The notes under the pieces: model-generated
The model's input: only the letters and a program-made list of their open reading frames with translations
What the model was told of the DNA's origin: nothing
Databases searched by the model: none
Position numbers and translations under genes: made by a program
Assembly (NCBI RefSeq): GCF_017104965.1
Contig: NZ_JAAGPR010000009.1
Span: 124,001-188,000 of the forward strand
Direction: 5' to 3'
Length of the DNA: 64,000 nucleotides
From: Paraburkholderia sp. Ac-20340
GTDB lineage: Bacteria; Pseudomonadota; Gammaproteobacteria; Burkholderiales; Burkholderiaceae
Shown: piece after piece, positions 47,923 to 58,824 of the stretch
Layout: the number at the start of each line of letters is the position of its first letter
Numbering within the stretch: the first letter of the stretch is position 1

Positions 47923-48918
47923 TCAATGCGCTTCGACCTGCTGGATACCCGCGAGCAGCCAGCCTTCGCCCGTGCTGCGCGACTTCGACAGATTCCAGAT
48001 CTCGACGAACGGCGCCGCCGCCGCGCCCGCCTCTTCGCGGATCAAACCGGAGAAGCGCACGCTCGCGAGGTATTCGTTGCCGCGCTCTTCCACGGCGAGC
48101 AGATCGGCGTTGAGCTGCACGACATCGGTCTGGTTGGTCTGCGCGCCGCGACCCGAGAGATCGACGCGGACTTCGGCGAACATTTCCGGCGTGGTGAATT
48201 CGCGGATGTCTTCGATATTGCCCACGTCCCACGCGGCCTGCAGGCGCACGAAGTACACCTTGGCGTTACGCAGGAAAGCTTCGGTGTCGAAACCGGCCGG
48301 CACGTCGGGCGCGTTGTTGATCTGCGGCGTGGTGAGCGGCTGCGCTTCGGGCGCGAGGTACTGGCCCGTGGGCGGCGTGGTGTAGCGCGGTTCCTGCGGC
48401 TGATAGCCACCCGCCTGATTCAGGCTGGCGCCACCGGTTTGATACGCCGGTTGCTGCGTATCGCGACGACGGCTCATGAACTTGCGGATCAGCCAGATGG
48501 CGACGAAAGCGATCAGCGCGATCACGATCATGTTGGCCATTGCGCCGGCGAACGCTTCGCCAAGGCCGAAGTGCGACAGCAGCGCCGCGATACCGAGACC
48601 TGCCGCGAGACCCGCGATAGGCCCGAGCCAGCGGTTACGCGCCGGTGCGGGCGTGGCTGCCGGCGCCGGTGCGCCGGGCTGGGCGCGCGCGCCCGCTTGC
48701 TGCGTGGGGCTGGGTTGTGCCGGCGGCGGCGTGGTGCTGCGCTGCGACGCCACCGAAGACTGACGGCCGAAGCTGCGGCCGCCACCCATGCGTTTTGCTT
48801 CGGCGTCGAGCGAAGCCAGGCTGCCCGCGACGATCGCGCCGATCACCGCGAAGGTGCCGATCCGCCTCGCCCAAGACATAGAAAGCTTATTGAAAGCAGT
48901 ATTGCGAGTCTCGGACAT
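47923..48918 (-). CDS. Tim44-like domain membrane protein
   Basis: 331 residues. A hydrophobic N-terminal segment (about 18-36) is followed by a Ser/Pro/Gln-rich linker, then two adjacent hydrophobic helices (about 98-116 and 124-144). The C-terminal Tim44-like domain shows FDTEAFLRNAKVYFVRLQ, AWDVGNIEDIREFTTPEMF and VQLNADLLAVEERGNEYLASVRF. Bacterial Tim44-like proteins are inner-membrane proteins of unclear role, possibly in envelope biogenesis. It lies between ubiE (36 bases upstream) and ubiJ, inside the ubiquinone gene group. Confidence 0.87.
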   Translation of the reverse strand: MSETRNTAFNKLSMSWARRIGTFAVIGAIVAGSLASLDAEAKRMGGGRSFGRQSSVASQRSTTPPPAQPSPTQQAGARAQPGAPAPAATPAPARNRWLGPIAGLAAGLGIAALLSHFGLGEAFAGAMANMIVIALIAFVAIWLIRKFMSRRRDTQQPAYQTGGASLNQAGGYQPQEPRYTTPPTGQYLAPEAQPLTTPQINNAPDVPAGFDTEAFLRNAKVYFVRLQAAWDVGNIEDIREFTTPEMFAEVRVDLSGRGAQTNQTDVVQLNADLLAVEERGNEYLASVRFSGLIREEAGAAAAPFVEIWNLSKSRSTGEGWLLAGIQQVEAH

Positions 48919-48954
48919 GGCGGAATTTCCTTTAAAGACAGAGAGTTGGGAACA

Positions 48955-49686
48955 TTAGTACTTTGTTCCGACGTGTAAGGCTACCACGCCAGCTGACAAA
49001 TTGTAATATTTGACGGCGTCGAGGCCGACTTGTTCCATCATCGTCTTCAATGTTTCCTGATCCGGGTGCATGCGGATCGACTCGGCCAGATACTGGTAGC
49101 TCTCCGCGTCCTGGGCAAAACGCTGGCCCAGCCACGGCAGCACCTTGAACGAGTAGACGTCGTACGCCTTCTTCAGCGGCTCCCAGACCTTGGAGAATTC
49201 GAGCACCATCACGCGGCCGCCCGGCTTGATGACGCGGCGCATTTCCGCCAGCGCACGATCCTTGTGGGTCATGTTGCGCAAGCCAAAAGCCACCGTCACC
49301 AGGTCGAAGTAGTTATCCGGGAACGGAATTTTTTCGGCGTCGCAGAGCAGCGCGGGCGTGATCACGCCCTTGTCGATCAGGCGGTCGCGGCCCACGCGCA
49401 GCATCGATTCGTTGATGTCGGTGTGCCAGACTTCGCCGCTCGGGCCGGCCTTCTTCGCGAATGCCATCGACAGATCGCCGGTGCCGCCCGCGATATCGAG
49501 CACCTTCGCGCCCGGGCGGATGTTCGCCTGCGCGATCGTGAACGCCTTCCAGGCGCGGTGCAGCCCGCCCGACATCAGATCGTTCATCAGGTCGTAGTTC
49601 GAGGCGACCGAGTGGAACACGCCGGCCACCTTCTTCGCCTTGTCCTGTTCGTCGACTGTCTGATAGCCGAAGTGGGTTTTGCTCAT
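48955..49686 (-). CDS. ubiE: demethylmenaquinone/2-methoxy-6-polyprenyl-benzoquinol methyltransferase
   Basis: 243 residues. The UbiE/COQ5 signature segments are [17 protein letters not shown], motif [20 protein letters not shown] and the C-terminal [14 protein letters not shown] with [14 protein letters not shown]. It transfers a methyl group from SAM to C-2 of the polyprenyl benzoquinol ring in ubiquinone synthesis. AAAGGA precedes the ATG. It heads the ubiE, Tim44-like, ubiJ, ubiB series. Confidence 0.96.
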   Translation of the reverse strand: MSKTHFGYQTVDEQDKAKKVAGVFHSVASNYDLMNDLMSGGLHRAWKAFTIAQANIRPGAKVLDIAGGTGDLSMAFAKKAGPSGEVWHTDINESMLRVGRDRLIDKGVITPALLCDAEKIPFPDNYFDLVTVAFGLRNMTHKDRALAEMRRVIKPGGRVMVLEFSKVWEPLKKAYDVYSFKVLPWLGQRFAQDAESYQYLAESIRMHPDQETLKTMMEQVGLDAVKYYNLSAGVVALHVGTKY

Positions 49687-49787
49687 CGCGCTCGTCCTTT
49701 CGCGGGTCTTGAGCCGGATCGTGTCCGGTTCTTTTTGATGGAGTGCGCCGCGCCCCTCGCGCGGCGGCTGGATCGTAACAGGAAGCG

Positions 49788-50201
49788 TCAGTGGCAGTGG
49801 CCGTGGGCGGCAGGTGCTGCTGCCATCGGCGCATCGCGCTCGACGCCCGCGGCCTTGAGCTTCGCGAAATACTCGGCCCAGAGCGCGTCCTGACGCGTCG
49901 CCAGCTCGTAAAGCTGGTCCCAGGAATAGATGCCGGTATTGTGGCCGTCGGAGAAAGTAGGCTGCAGCGCGTAGTGGCCGACGCCTTCGAGCGCCGTGAT
50001 CGTCACTTCACGCTTGCCGGTCTGCAGCGTCTCCTGGCCCGGGCCGTGGCCGCGCACCTCGGCGGAGGGCGAAAAAACCCGCATCAGTTCGAACGGAATG
50101 CGGTAACTCTCGCCGTTCGCATACTGCAGTTCGAGCACGCGCGACAGCGCATGCACCACGACGCCGGTCGGCACCGGCGTATCGGATTTCAGTCCACTCA
50201 T
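49788..50201 (-). CDS. DUF971 family protein
   Basis: 137 residues from the ATG at 50201, preceded by CAGGGA; the longer open frame upstream overlaps the HIT gene and is unconserved. The family pattern is [36 protein letters not shown] with [16 protein letters not shown], and the C-terminus is His-rich (AHGHCH). DUF971 domains also occur in gamma-butyrobetaine hydroxylases and Fe-S-carrier (Mrp/ApbC) proteins. The stand-alone protein has no certain function. It lies between the HIT gene and ubiE. Confidence 0.85.
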   Translation of the reverse strand: MSGLKSDTPVPTGVVVHALSRVLELQYANGESYRIPFELMRVFSPSAEVRGHGPGQETLQTGKREVTITALEGVGHYALQPTFSDGHNTGIYSWDQLYELATRQDALWAEYFAKLKAAGVERDAPMAAAPAAHGHCH

Positions 50202-50247
50202 GATCGTCCCTGTTCGATCGATGCGATCCCGGGCCGCGCAGCGACGC

Positions 50248-50682
50248 TCACGAAGCCTGCGCCTGCTCCATTTCCTGGCGCACCGCCTCGCGCAGCAGCG
50301 TCGCCTGCGCACGGCGCTGGCCGAGCATCGCTTCGGACACCGTACGCTGGCGCGGCGACCAGACCGACATCGGAAAATGCGCGTCGTTGGTAAAGCGCGG
50401 AATCACGTGCCAATGCACATGCGGCACCTGGTTGCCGAGACTCGCCAGATTCACCTTCGACGGCTGCATGATGCGGCGCAACGCACGCTCGACCGCATAG
50501 ACCGCGCGCATAAGGTGTTCCCGGTCCGCATCGGCGAGATCCGAGAACTCGGCGACATGCGTATTCCAGATCACCCGGCAAAAGCCGGGATAGTCGACTT
50601 CGGCGGTGGCGAGAACGACGCGCATACGCTCGTCTTCCCACAGCACTTCACCGCCTTCCTCATTACAGAATACGCATCCCAT
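50248..50682 (-). CDS. HIT-family nucleotide hydrolase
   Basis: 144 residues. The histidine triad HVHWHVIPRF is present around residues 95-104, and the N-terminus starts MGCVFCNEEGGEVLWED with a CxxC as in many HIT proteins. Such proteins hydrolyse nucleotide-amine or dinucleotide substrates; a specific substrate cannot be assigned. It follows the large oxidoreductase gene by 42 bases and precedes the DUF971 gene by 46 bases. Confidence 0.92.
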   Translation of the reverse strand: MGCVFCNEEGGEVLWEDERMRVVLATAEVDYPGFCRVIWNTHVAEFSDLADADREHLMRAVYAVERALRRIMQPSKVNLASLGNQVPHVHWHVIPRFTNDAHFPMSVWSPRQRTVSEAMLGQRRAQATLLREAVRQEMEQAQAS

Positions 50683-50724
50683 CGTCGTCCTCGAACCCGT
50701 GTTACGGAAAATTTGGCGCTAGCA

Positions 50725-53700
50725 TTAAACCAGCACGCGCTCGATTCCGCCATTGTTCGCGTGGTTCACGTAGTCGGCCATCCAGTTTTCGCCGAGCACG
50801 TGACGGGCGATCTCCACCACGATGTAATCGGCTTCCACGTTGGCGTCCTCGTTGTAACGCGACAGACCCTGGAGGCAGGACGGGCACGACGTCAGAATCT
50901 TGACGTCCTGCGGCTTGCCCTGACCGCCCGCTTCCTGCGGCGTAGCCGGTTGCACGCCATTCGCACCGTTGCCGATGATCGGAATGTCGCGCAGCTTGGC
51001 TGCACCCTTGCGGATTTCCTCTTCCTTGCGGAAACGCACCTGCGTCGAAATGTCCGGGCGCGTCACCGCCAGCGTGCCCGACTCGCCGCAGCAACGATCG
51101 TTCTTCTCGATCTTGTAGCCGTCCTTCTCCGAACCCATCAGCTCATTGACGAGCTTGACCGGGTCGATCGTCTTGATCGGCGTGTGGCACGGGTCGTGGT
51201 ACATGTAGCGCGTCCCCGACACGCCATCGAGCTTGATGCCCTTCTCGAGCAGGAACTCGTGGATGTCGATGATGCGGCAGCCCGGGAAGATCTTGTCGAA
51301 TTCATAACCGGCGAGCTGGTCGTAGCACGTCCCGCACGACACCACGACAGTCTTGATGTCGAGGTAGTTGAGCGTGTTCGCCATGCGGTGGAACAGCACG
51401 CGGTTGTCCGTCACGATCTGCTCGGCCTTGTCGAACTGACCCGAGCCGCGCTGCGGATAACCGCAGCACAGATAGCCCGGCGGCAGCACGGTCTGCACGC
51501 CCGCTTCCCAGAGCATGGCTTGCGTGGCCAGCCCCACCTGCGAGAACAGACGCTCCGAACCGCAGCCCGGGAAGTAGAACACCGCTTCCGAATCCACGCT
51601 GGTGGTCTTCGGGTTGCGGATGATCGGCACGATCTTGTTGTCTTCGATGTCGAGCAGCGCGCGCGCCGTCTTCTTCGGCAGGTTGCCCGGCATCTTCTTG
51701 TTGACGAAGTGGATCACCTGCTCGACCACCGGCGCGCGGCCCGTGGTTGCGGGCGGATGCGCCGCCTGTTTCCTGACGAACTTCTTGAGCACGTCGTTGC
51801 CCAGACGCTGCGCCTTGTAGCCCACGCCCATCATCGCGGTACGCGCGAGATTAATGGTCTGCGGATTGGTGGCGTTGAGGAAGAACATGCCCGCCGCGTT
51901 ACCCGCGTTGAACTTCTTCTTGCCCATCTTGCGCAGCAGATTGCGCATGTTCATCGTCACGTCGCCGAAGTCGATCTTGACCGGGCACGGCGTCACGCAC
52001 TTATGGCAAACCGTGCAGTGGTCGGCTACGTCGTTGAACTCGTCCCAGTGCTTGATCGACACGCCGCGGCGCGTCTGCTCTTCGTACAGGAAGGCCTCGA
52101 CCAGCAGCGAGGTCGCGAGAATCTTGTTGCGCGGGCTGTACAGCAGGTTCGCGCGCGGCACGTGCGTGGCGCACACCGGCTTGCACTTGCCGCAGCGCAG
52201 GCAGTCCTTGACCGATTCGGCGATCGCGCCAATATCGGACTGCTGCATGATCAGCGATTCGTAGCCCATCAGGCCGAACGACGGCGTGTAGGCGTTGCGC
52301 AGGTCGGCGCCTTCGAGCAGCTTGCCCTTGTTGAAGCGCCCTTCCGGGTCGACGCGCTGCTTGTAGGCGCGGAATTCGGCGATCTCGTCTTCGGTGAGGA
52401 ATTCGAGCTTCGTAATGCCGATGCCGTGCTCGCCCGAGATCACGCCGTCCAGCGAACGCGCGAGCTTCATGATGCGCGCCACCGCGACGTGCGCGTCCTG
52501 CAGCATCTCGTAGTTGTCCGAGTTGACCGGCAGGTTGGTGTGCACGTTGCCGTCGCCGGCGTGCATGTGCAGCGCCACGAACACGCGCCCGCGCAGCACC
52601 TTCTTGTGGATCGCCTGAGCTTCGTCGAGGATCGGCTTGAAGGCGCCGCCGTTGAAGATCTGGCGCAGTTCCGCGCGGATTTCCTGCTTCCACGAGATGC
52701 GCACCGTGCGGTCCTGCGTCACGTGGAAGACGTTGACGTCGGCCTGCACGTCGCAGCGGTCGGCGAACTTTTCCGCCAGCGCTTCGTAGCCCAGTTGCAC
52801 GAGATAGTGCTGCGCCTCGCGCAACGGCATGTCGAGCTTTTCGCCCACGAAGGTCCAGCGCTCGCGCACGCGCTTGAGCAGATCGAGCGCCTGCTGCACG
52901 CGGTCTTCGAGCAGTTCCGCCGACGGAATCTCGTTCGCGTCGTCGGTCTTGCCGAGCGGCAGCTTGCCGTCCTTGAAGAACGCTTCGAGCGCGTCGACCA
53001 GTTGCAGCTTGTTCTTGATCGACAGCTCGATGTTGATGCGCTCGATGCCGTCCGTGTATTCGCCCATGCGATCGAGCGGAATCACGACGTCTTCGTTGAT
53101 CTTGAACGCGTTGGTGTGCTTTGCGATCGCGGCCGTGCGGCTACGGTCGAGCCAGAAGCGCTTGCGGGCTTCGGCCGACACCGCGACGAAACCTTCGCCG
53201 CTCTTGCCGTTGGCCATGCGGATGACTTCCGAGGTGGCGCTGGCCACGGCGTCGGCATCGTCACCGACGATATCGCCGATCAGCACCATCTTCGGAAACG
53301 CGTTGCGCTTGCTCTTGGTCGCGTAGCCGACGGCGCGCAGATAGCGCTCGTCCAGATGCTCCAGACCCGCGAGAATCGCGCCGCCCTGCTTCGAGGTCTC
53401 GAACAGGTAATCCTTGATTTCGACGATGCTCGGGATCGCTTCGCGCGCCTGGCCGAAGAACTCCAGACAGACCGTGCGCGTGTGCGCGGGCATCTTGTGC
53501 AGGACCCAGCGCGCCGACGTGATCAGACCGTCGCAGCCTTCCTTCTGGATGCCCGGCAGACCCGCGAGGAATTTATCGGTCACGTCCTTGCCGAGACCTT
53601 CCTTGCGGAACACGCGGCCGGCGATGTCGAGCGATTCCGTGCGCAGCAGCTTTTCGCCCGGCGCGTACTCGCCGTCGAACCACTTCAGTTCGAAACGCGC

Positions 53701-54771
53701 GACTTCGATGTCGTGAATCTTGCCCATGTTGTGGTCAAGACGCGTGACTTCGAGCCAGTTGCCCTGCGGATCGACCATGCGCCACCAGGCGAGATTGTCG
53801 AGCGCCGTGCCCCACAGCACGGCCTTCTTGCCGCCCGCGTTCATCGCCACATTGCCGCCGATGCACGAGGCATCGAGCGAAGTCGGATCGACGGCGAACA
53901 CGAAGCCCGCCGCGTCCGCCGCTTCGGTCACGCGACGCGTCACGACGCCCGCGCCCGAGAAGATCGTCGCGACCTTGCGGTCGACGCCGGGCAGATCGGT
54001 CATCTCGACCGGGCCGAGCTGTTCGAGCTTTTCGGTGTTGATGACCGCCGAGAACGGCGTGAGCGGCACGGCGCCGCCCGTGTAACCGGTGCCGCCTCCG
54101 CGCGGAATCACGGTCAGACCGAGTTCGAAACACGCCTTGATGAGACCGGCGATTTCCGCTTCGGTGTCGGGCGTGAGGACCACGAACGGATATTCGACGC
54201 GCCAATCGGTCGCATCCGTCACGTGCGAAACACGCGCGATGCCGTCGAAACGAATGTTGTCCTTCTGCGTCTGCTTGCCCAGCACCTTGGTGGCGCGGCG
54301 GCGCAGCTCGGCCATCTTGTCGAATTCGGCGGCGAATGCTTCGATCGCGCGGCGCGCCGATGCAACCAGCGTTTCCACGCGCGTGGCGCGCTCCAGCCCG
54401 TCCTTGTCGTTATGCTCGACGAGGTCGGCGCGGCGGCGCTTTTCGATTTCGGCGATGCGGTGATTCAGCGCCTCGATCAGCAGCGCGCGGCGCTTGGGGT
54501 TATCGAGCAGATCGTCCTGCAGATACGGATTGCGGCGCACGACCCAGATATCGCCGAGCACTTCGTACAACATACGTGCCGAGCGGCCGGTGCGACGTTC
54601 GGCGCGCAGTTCGGCGAGCGCGTCCCATGCCTGTTCGCCTAGCAGACGAATGACAATTTCGCGATCCGAAAAGGACGTGTAGTTATACGGAATCTCGCGC
54701 AGGCGCGGTTCGATGTCGGCAGCCACGGCTGCGGCTGCGCCGTGAGGATCGAAAACTTGAGGTGCGTTCAT
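50725..54771 (-). CDS. DUF3683 FAD-linked oxidase with 4Fe-4S and CCG domains (D-lactate dehydrogenase-like)
   Basis: 1348 residues from the ATG at 54771. Domains in order are an N-terminal DUF3683 region (about 1-190), an FAD-binding PCMH domain with [16 protein letters not shown] (about 222-240), and an FAD-oxidase C-terminal domain with [15 protein letters not shown] and [11 protein letters not shown] 4Fe-4S region follows, with [11 protein letters not shown] (about 854) and [12 protein letters not shown] (about 920), then two heterodisulfide-reductase-type CCG motifs (about 1100 and 1225). The whole resembles a GlcD and GlcF fusion and should oxidise a 2-hydroxyacid, probably D-lactate, passing electrons to quinone. 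It is transcribed away from ilvA, with a 639-base gap between the starts. Confidence 0.9.
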   Translation of the reverse strand: MNAPQVFDPHGAAAAVAADIEPRLREIPYNYTSFSDREIVIRLLGEQAWDALAELRAERRTGRSARMLYEVLGDIWVVRRNPYLQDDLLDNPKRRALLIEALNHRIAEIEKRRRADLVEHNDKDGLERATRVETLVASARRAIEAFAAEFDKMAELRRRATKVLGKQTQKDNIRFDGIARVSHVTDATDWRVEYPFVVLTPDTEAEIAGLIKACFELGLTVIPRGGGTGYTGGAVPLTPFSAVINTEKLEQLGPVEMTDLPGVDRKVATIFSGAGVVTRRVTEAADAAGFVFAVDPTSLDASCIGGNVAMNAGGKKAVLWGTALDNLAWWRMVDPQGNWLEVTRLDHNMGKIHDIEVARFELKWFDGEYAPGEKLLRTESLDIAGRVFRKEGLGKDVTDKFLAGLPGIQKEGCDGLITSARWVLHKMPAHTRTVCLEFFGQAREAIPSIVEIKDYLFETSKQGGAILAGLEHLDERYLRAVGYATKSKRNAFPKMVLIGDIVGDDADAVASATSEVIRMANGKSGEGFVAVSAEARKRFWLDRSRTAAIAKHTNAFKINEDVVIPLDRMGEYTDGIERINIELSIKNKLQLVDALEAFFKDGKLPLGKTDDANEIPSAELLEDRVQQALDLLKRVRERWTFVGEKLDMPLREAQHYLVQLGYEALAEKFADRCDVQADVNVFHVTQDRTVRISWKQEIRAELRQIFNGGAFKPILDEAQAIHKKVLRGRVFVALHMHAGDGNVHTNLPVNSDNYEMLQDAHVAVARIMKLARSLDGVISGEHGIGITKLEFLTEDEIAEFRAYKQRVDPEGRFNKGKLLEGADLRNAYTPSFGLMGYESLIMQQSDIGAIAESVKDCLRCGKCKPVCATHVPRANLLYSPRNKILATSLLVEAFLYEEQTRRGVSIKHWDEFNDVADHCTVCHKCVTPCPVKIDFGDVTMNMRNLLRKMGKKKFNAGNAAGMFFLNATNPQTINLARTAMMGVGYKAQRLGNDVLKKFVRKQAAHPPATTGRAPVVEQVIHFVNKKMPGNLPKKTARALLDIEDNKIVPIIRNPKTTSVDSEAVFYFPGCGSERLFSQVGLATQAMLWEAGVQTVLPPGYLCCGYPQRGSGQFDKAEQIVTDNRVLFHRMANTLNYLDIKTVVVSCGTCYDQLAGYEFDKIFPGCRIIDIHEFLLEKGIKLDGVSGTRYMYHDPCHTPIKTIDPVKLVNELMGSEKDGYKIEKNDRCCGESGTLAVTRPDISTQVRFRKEEEIRKGAAKLRDIPIIGNGANGVQPATPQEAGGQGKPQDVKILTSCPSCLQGLSRYNEDANVEADYIVVEIARHVLGENWMADYVNHANNGGIERVLV

Positions 54772-55410
54772 GGTTGGACGACTCTTTGAGTCAGTCCCGC
54801 TCAGTGGGCTGCCAGATGGGCAAGCGGCCTGCATGACGGAAGCTGACGGGGCGCGTGGGGCGCTATTCTGAAATCGAGTCCGCCGGTGGCTCGCGGATGG
54901 CGTGCGGTGGCTGATAGCGGACGAAGGGGGTGGGGAAGCATGGCGGCAGCGCTCACGCCGATGGTTCCCCGGCGCTCGGACTTAGCGACACGATCGTGCG
55001 TGGCGGGCATGCCGCTGCGCCGCGGGGCGGGTCTCGCGCCGTGCGGGCATCAAATGGGCTGTCCGAGGTTGCCAGTGCATCTTCCGATCCTTGTTTCAAA
55101 AAGCGATTTTAACGCATGATCCGCACGCGCGCTGACGGTGCGCGGGAACCGTAGGGACATATAACTTTCATTTTTTGTCATTTGCACACCTTTCGCACAC
55201 CCTTTGATTCGCCGTCCGGAAGGTCGGGCAATCGACGGCGGGCGCGTTTGCGTGCGCTCCGTATGCCCGCGCGGCCGCCCCGCCCTCGCAGCCAGCGCGC
55301 CGGCCGTTGGCGCTATCATTGATGTTTTCGCGTCTTTTGCCGCTTTTTCGGCATTTCGCGCGTTCTGCGCTTTCCCCCGATCACACTGCCGCGCCCGGCG
55401 CGCCCCTCGC
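54772..55410. promoter_or_regulatory. long divergent intergenic region between the FAD oxidase and ilvA
   Basis: 639 bases without a convincing gene; short open frames inside lack family features. An AT-richer patch at about 55085-55205 is the likely promoter zone. It contains TATAAC (55160s), a T-run, and two copies of GCACACC (55184-55190 and 55195-55201) spaced 11 bases, one helical turn, as for a regulator binding one face of the DNA. I found no terminator and no attenuator-like leader peptide. Confidence 0.4.
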
Positions 55411-56937
55411 ATGGCCACCCAAGACGATTACCTGAAGAAAGTCCTCACCGCCCGTGTCTACGACGCCGCCCGCGTGACCGAACTCGAACGCGCACCGAAT
55501 CTTTCGACGCGTCTACGCAACACGGTCCTGCTCAAGCGCGAGGACAACCAGCCGGTTTTCTCGTTCAAGCTGCGCGGCGCGTACAACAAGATGGCGCATC
55601 TGTCGGCGGAACAATTGCAGCGCGGCGTGATTACGGCTTCGGCGGGCAATCATGCTCAGGGCGTGGCGCTCTCGGCGGCGCGACTCGGCGTGAAAGCGGT
55701 GATCTGCGTGCCGGTGACCACGCCGCAGGTGAAAGTCGATGCCGTGCGCGCCCACGGCGGCTCGATGGTCGAAGTCGTGCAGGCGGGCGAATCCTACAGC
55801 GATGCCTACGCGCACGCCGTCAGTCTTCAGGAAGAACGCGGCCTGACCTTCGTGCATCCCTTCGACGATCCCTACGTGATCGCCGGTCAGGGCACGGTGG
55901 CGATGGAAATCCTCAGCAAGCATCAGGCCCCGATTCACGCGATCTTCGTGCCGATCGGCGGCGGCGGTCTGGCCGCAGGCGTGGCCGCGTACGTGAAGGC
56001 CGTGCGCCCGGAAATCCGCGTGATCGGCGTGCAGACGGACGATTCCTGCGCGATGGCGCAATCGCTGAAGGCGGGCAAGCGCGTCGAACTCAGCGAAGTC
56101 GGCCTTTTCTCGGACGGCACGGCGGTGAAACTCGTGGGCGAGGAAACCTTCCGCCTGTGCCAGGAATATCTCGATGACGTGCTGACCGTCGACACGGACG
56201 CCCTCTGCGCCGCGATCAAGGACGTTTTCCAGGACACGCGCAGCGTGCTCGAACCGGCCGGCGCATTGGCTGTCGCGGGCGCGAAGCAATACGCCGAACG
56301 CGAAGGCATCGACGGCAAAACGCTGATCGCCATCACCTCGGGCGCGAACATGAATTTCGACCGCATGCGCTTCGTGGCCGAGCGCGCCGAAGTCGGCGAA
56401 GCGCGCGAAGCCGTGTTCGCCGTGACGATCCCCGAAGAGCGCGGCAGCTTCAAGCGGTTCTGCGAACTGGTCGGCACGCGCAGCGTCACCGAATTCAATT
56501 ACCGCATCGACGATGCCGAGCGCGCGCATATCTTCGTCGGCGTGCAGATTCGCAACCGCGGCGAATCAGCGCAGATCGCGCAGAGTTTCGTCGAGCACGG
56601 TTTCCCGAGCGTCGATCTCACCGGCGACGAACTCTCGAAGCAGCACATCCGCTACATGGTGGGCGGGCGTTCGCCGCTCGCGCATGACGAACGCCTGTTC
56701 CGCTTCGAATTCCCGGAGCGTCCGGGCGCGCTGATGCGCTTCCTTTCGTCGATGGCGCCGAACTGGAATATCAGCCTGTTCCACTACCGCAATCAGGGCG
56801 CGGATTACAGCTCGATTCTGGTCGGCATCCAGGTGCCAGCGGCGGAAGACGCGGAGTTCCGCCGCTTCCTCGCGACGCTCGGTTATCCGCACTGGGAAGA
56901 GACGCAGAACCCGGCTTATCGTTTGTTCCTCTCGTAA
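55411..56937 (+). CDS. ilvA: threonine ammonia-lyase, biosynthetic
   Basis: 508 residues from the ATG at 55411; the frame is open 207 bases upstream but the added sequence is unlike the family. The PLP lysine is K53 in SFKLRGAYNK. The substrate/phosphate loops are SAGNHAQGVA and PIGGGGLAAG. The C-terminal regulatory part holds two ACT-like repeats (starting near EERGSFKRFCELVG and ERPGALMRFLSSM), as in feedback-inhibited enzymes of isoleucine synthesis, and length is close to the 514 residues of the enterobacterial protein. It makes 2-oxobutanoate from threonine. The nucleotidase gene follows after 23 bases. Confidence 0.95.
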   Translation: MATQDDYLKKVLTARVYDAARVTELERAPNLSTRLRNTVLLKREDNQPVFSFKLRGAYNKMAHLSAEQLQRGVITASAGNHAQGVALSAARLGVKAVICVPVTTPQVKVDAVRAHGGSMVEVVQAGESYSDAYAHAVSLQEERGLTFVHPFDDPYVIAGQGTVAMEILSKHQAPIHAIFVPIGGGGLAAGVAAYVKAVRPEIRVIGVQTDDSCAMAQSLKAGKRVELSEVGLFSDGTAVKLVGEETFRLCQEYLDDVLTVDTDALCAAIKDVFQDTRSVLEPAGALAVAGAKQYAEREGIDGKTLIAITSGANMNFDRMRFVAERAEVGEAREAVFAVTIPEERGSFKRFCELVGTRSVTEFNYRIDDAERAHIFVGVQIRNRGESAQIAQSFVEHGFPSVDLTGDELSKQHIRYMVGGRSPLAHDERLFRFEFPERPGALMRFLSSMAPNWNISLFHYRNQGADYSSILVGIQVPAAEDAEFRRFLATLGYPHWEETQNPAYRLFLS

Positions 56938-56960
56938 TCTCGCTGGCGAGGCTCAAGAAC

Positions 56961-57929
56961 GTGTCCGTTTCGCTCTCCGACAAACTCGTCGTCGCGATCT
57001 CGTCGCGCGCGCTCTTCGATTTCGAGGAAGAGAACCGCGTCTACGAGGACGGCGACCTGCGCGCCTACGAGGCGCTGCAGCGCGAGCGTCTGAATCTGCC
57101 CGCGCGGCCGGGCGTGGCGTTCGCGCTGATCCGCAAGCTGCTCGCGCTCAACAACGGCGCGCATCACGTCGAAGTCGTGATCCTCTCGCGCAGCGATCCG
57201 ATCAGCGGGCTGCGCGCGTTCAGTTCCTGCCGCGAGCATCAGCTCGATATCCAGCGCGGCGTGTTTACGCGCGGACGCGAGCCCTGGCATTACCTCAAGC
57301 CGCTCAACGCGTCACTGTTTCTCTCGGCGAATCCAGAGGACGTGCGCGGCGCGCTCGACGCCGGATTTCCCGCCGCGCGCGTGTTTCCAGAATCGGCGAC
57401 AATGGCGGAGCACACGGCGCACGAGATTCGCATCGCGTTCGACGGCGATGCGGTGCTGTTTTCCGACGAAGCCGAGCAGATCTTCCAGCGCGATGGCCTC
57501 TCCGCCTTCGTGAGCCACGAACGCGACAACCGCGAACTGCCGCTCGCGCAAGGTCCGCTCAAGCCGCTGCTCGCGGCGCTGAACCGCCTGCAGAAACTCG
57601 CGGATGCCAACGCGCAGATGCGCATTCGCACCGCGCTCGTGACCGCGCGTTCGGCGCCCGCGCATGAGCGCGCGATCCGCACGCTGATGGCCTGGAACAT
57701 CGAAATCGACGAAGCGATGTTCCTTGGCGGACTCGACAAAGGCCCGTTCCTGCGCGAGTTCGAACCCGACTTTTTCTTCGACGACCAGATCCGCCACTGC
57801 GAATCGGCCCGCTCGGTCACAGCGACCGGGCACGTGGCGAGCGGCGTGGCCAATCCCGTGGACGCCGTGCGCGCAGCAATGCGCGCGGGCGCCACGAACG
57901 ACGCATCAACCGAAACCAGCGCACCATGA
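56961..57929 (+). CDS. 5'-nucleotidase, cytosolic cN-I type
   Basis: 322 residues from a GTG at 56961. It matches the PF06189 5'-nucleotidase family: [20 protein letters not shown] at the N-terminus, [31 protein letters not shown] with [13 protein letters not shown] (containing the metal-binding DGD), and [10 protein letters not shown] near the end. Members dephosphorylate nucleoside monophosphates, in animals AMP. Its stop overlaps the queF start by four bases (ATGA), so the two are translationally coupled, which raises the possibility of a link to deazapurine or GTP metabolism; that is conjecture. Confidence 0.87.
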   Translation: MSVSLSDKLVVAISSRALFDFEEENRVYEDGDLRAYEALQRERLNLPARPGVAFALIRKLLALNNGAHHVEVVILSRSDPISGLRAFSSCREHQLDIQRGVFTRGREPWHYLKPLNASLFLSANPEDVRGALDAGFPAARVFPESATMAEHTAHEIRIAFDGDAVLFSDEAEQIFQRDGLSAFVSHERDNRELPLAQGPLKPLLAALNRLQKLADANAQMRIRTALVTARSAPAHERAIRTLMAWNIEIDEAMFLGGLDKGPFLREFEPDFFFDDQIRHCESARSVTATGHVASGVANPVDAVRAAMRAGATNDASTETSAP

Positions 57930-58750
57930 CTCCCGAACAATCTCCGCTCGGCAAGGCTTCCAGCTACACCGAGCAATACGACGCCAAGCTGCTGTTCCCG
58001 ATTCCGCGCATCGGCGCGCGCGAACAGATCGGCATCGGCGCGCAACTGCCCTTCTTCGGCACCGATATCTGGAACGCCTACGAGCTTTCGTGGCTCAACG
58101 CGCGCGGCAAGCCGCAGATCGCCATCGCGACGTTCTTCATTCCCGCCGATTCGCCCAACATCGTCGAATCGAAGTCGTTCAAGCTGTATCTGGGCTCGTT
58201 CGCGCAAACGAAGTTCGAATCCGCCGATGAAGTGCGCGACATTCTCAAGCGCGATATTTCGGCGGCCAGCGGCGCGTCGGTGTCGGTGAAACTCGACCAG
58301 CCGGGCGCGTTCGGCAAGATTGCGTTCGAGGAATTCGAAGGCCTGTCGATCGACCGTCTCGATCTGGACGCCGAGATCTATCACCCGGACGCCACGCTGC
58401 TGAAGGCCGCGCACGAGGAATCGCCGGTGGAGGAAACGCTGGTGTCGAACCTGCTGAAGTCGAACTGCCCGGTGACCGGCCAGCCCGACTGGGGCAGCGT
58501 GCAGATTCATTACGTAGGACCGCAGATCGATCAGGCCGGGCTGCTGCGCTACATCATCTCGTTCCGCAATCACACGGGCTTCCACGAGCAATGCGCCGAG
58601 CGCATCTTCATGGACATCCTGCGCGAGTGCAAACCGGACCGCCTCGCGGTCTACGCGCGTTACACGCGTCGCGGCGGGCTGGACATCAACCCGTTCCGCA
58701 CCAACTTCAATATGCCGATGCCGGACAACGCGCGTCTCGCGCGTCAGTAA
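57926..58750 (+). CDS. queF: NADPH-dependent 7-cyano-7-deazaguanine reductase
   Basis: 274 residues, the long (two-domain) QueF type. The family motif ESKSFKLY is at 81-88, and the active site has C181 in [12 protein letters not shown] with D188. It reduces the nitrile preQ0 to the amine preQ1 in queuosine synthesis; no other queuosine gene is in the window. It overlaps the nucleotidase gene by four bases and is followed by a strong terminator. Confidence 0.96.
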   Translation: MTPEQSPLGKASSYTEQYDAKLLFPIPRIGAREQIGIGAQLPFFGTDIWNAYELSWLNARGKPQIAIATFFIPADSPNIVESKSFKLYLGSFAQTKFESADEVRDILKRDISAASGASVSVKLDQPGAFGKIAFEEFEGLSIDRLDLDAEIYHPDATLLKAAHEESPVEETLVSNLLKSNCPVTGQPDWGSVQIHYVGPQIDQAGLLRYIISFRNHTGFHEQCAERIFMDILRECKPDRLAVYARYTRRGGLDINPFRTNFNMPMPDNARLARQ

Positions 58751-58774
58751 GCGCCAATAGTCGTGAGTTGAAGC

Positions 58775-58806
58775 AAAAAAGCGCCGGTTTCTGCCGGCGC
58801 TTTTTC
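58775..58806. terminator. bidirectional intrinsic terminator between queF and mtgA
   Basis: AGCGCCGG (58780-58787) and CCGGCGCT (58794-58801) pair around a six-base loop, with an A-run before and a T-run after, so it can act for queF on the plus strand and for mtgA on the minus strand. Confidence 0.92.
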
Positions 58807-58824
58807 ATTGCTGCTTTGTCTCAC

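Noticed and set aside
50200..54642. 1480-residue open frame on the plus strand
   Set aside because: It lies wholly antisense to the FAD/Fe-S oxidoreductase and DUF971/HIT genes; its His/Arg/Asp-rich translation is the usual product of GC3-rich codons read on the other strand.
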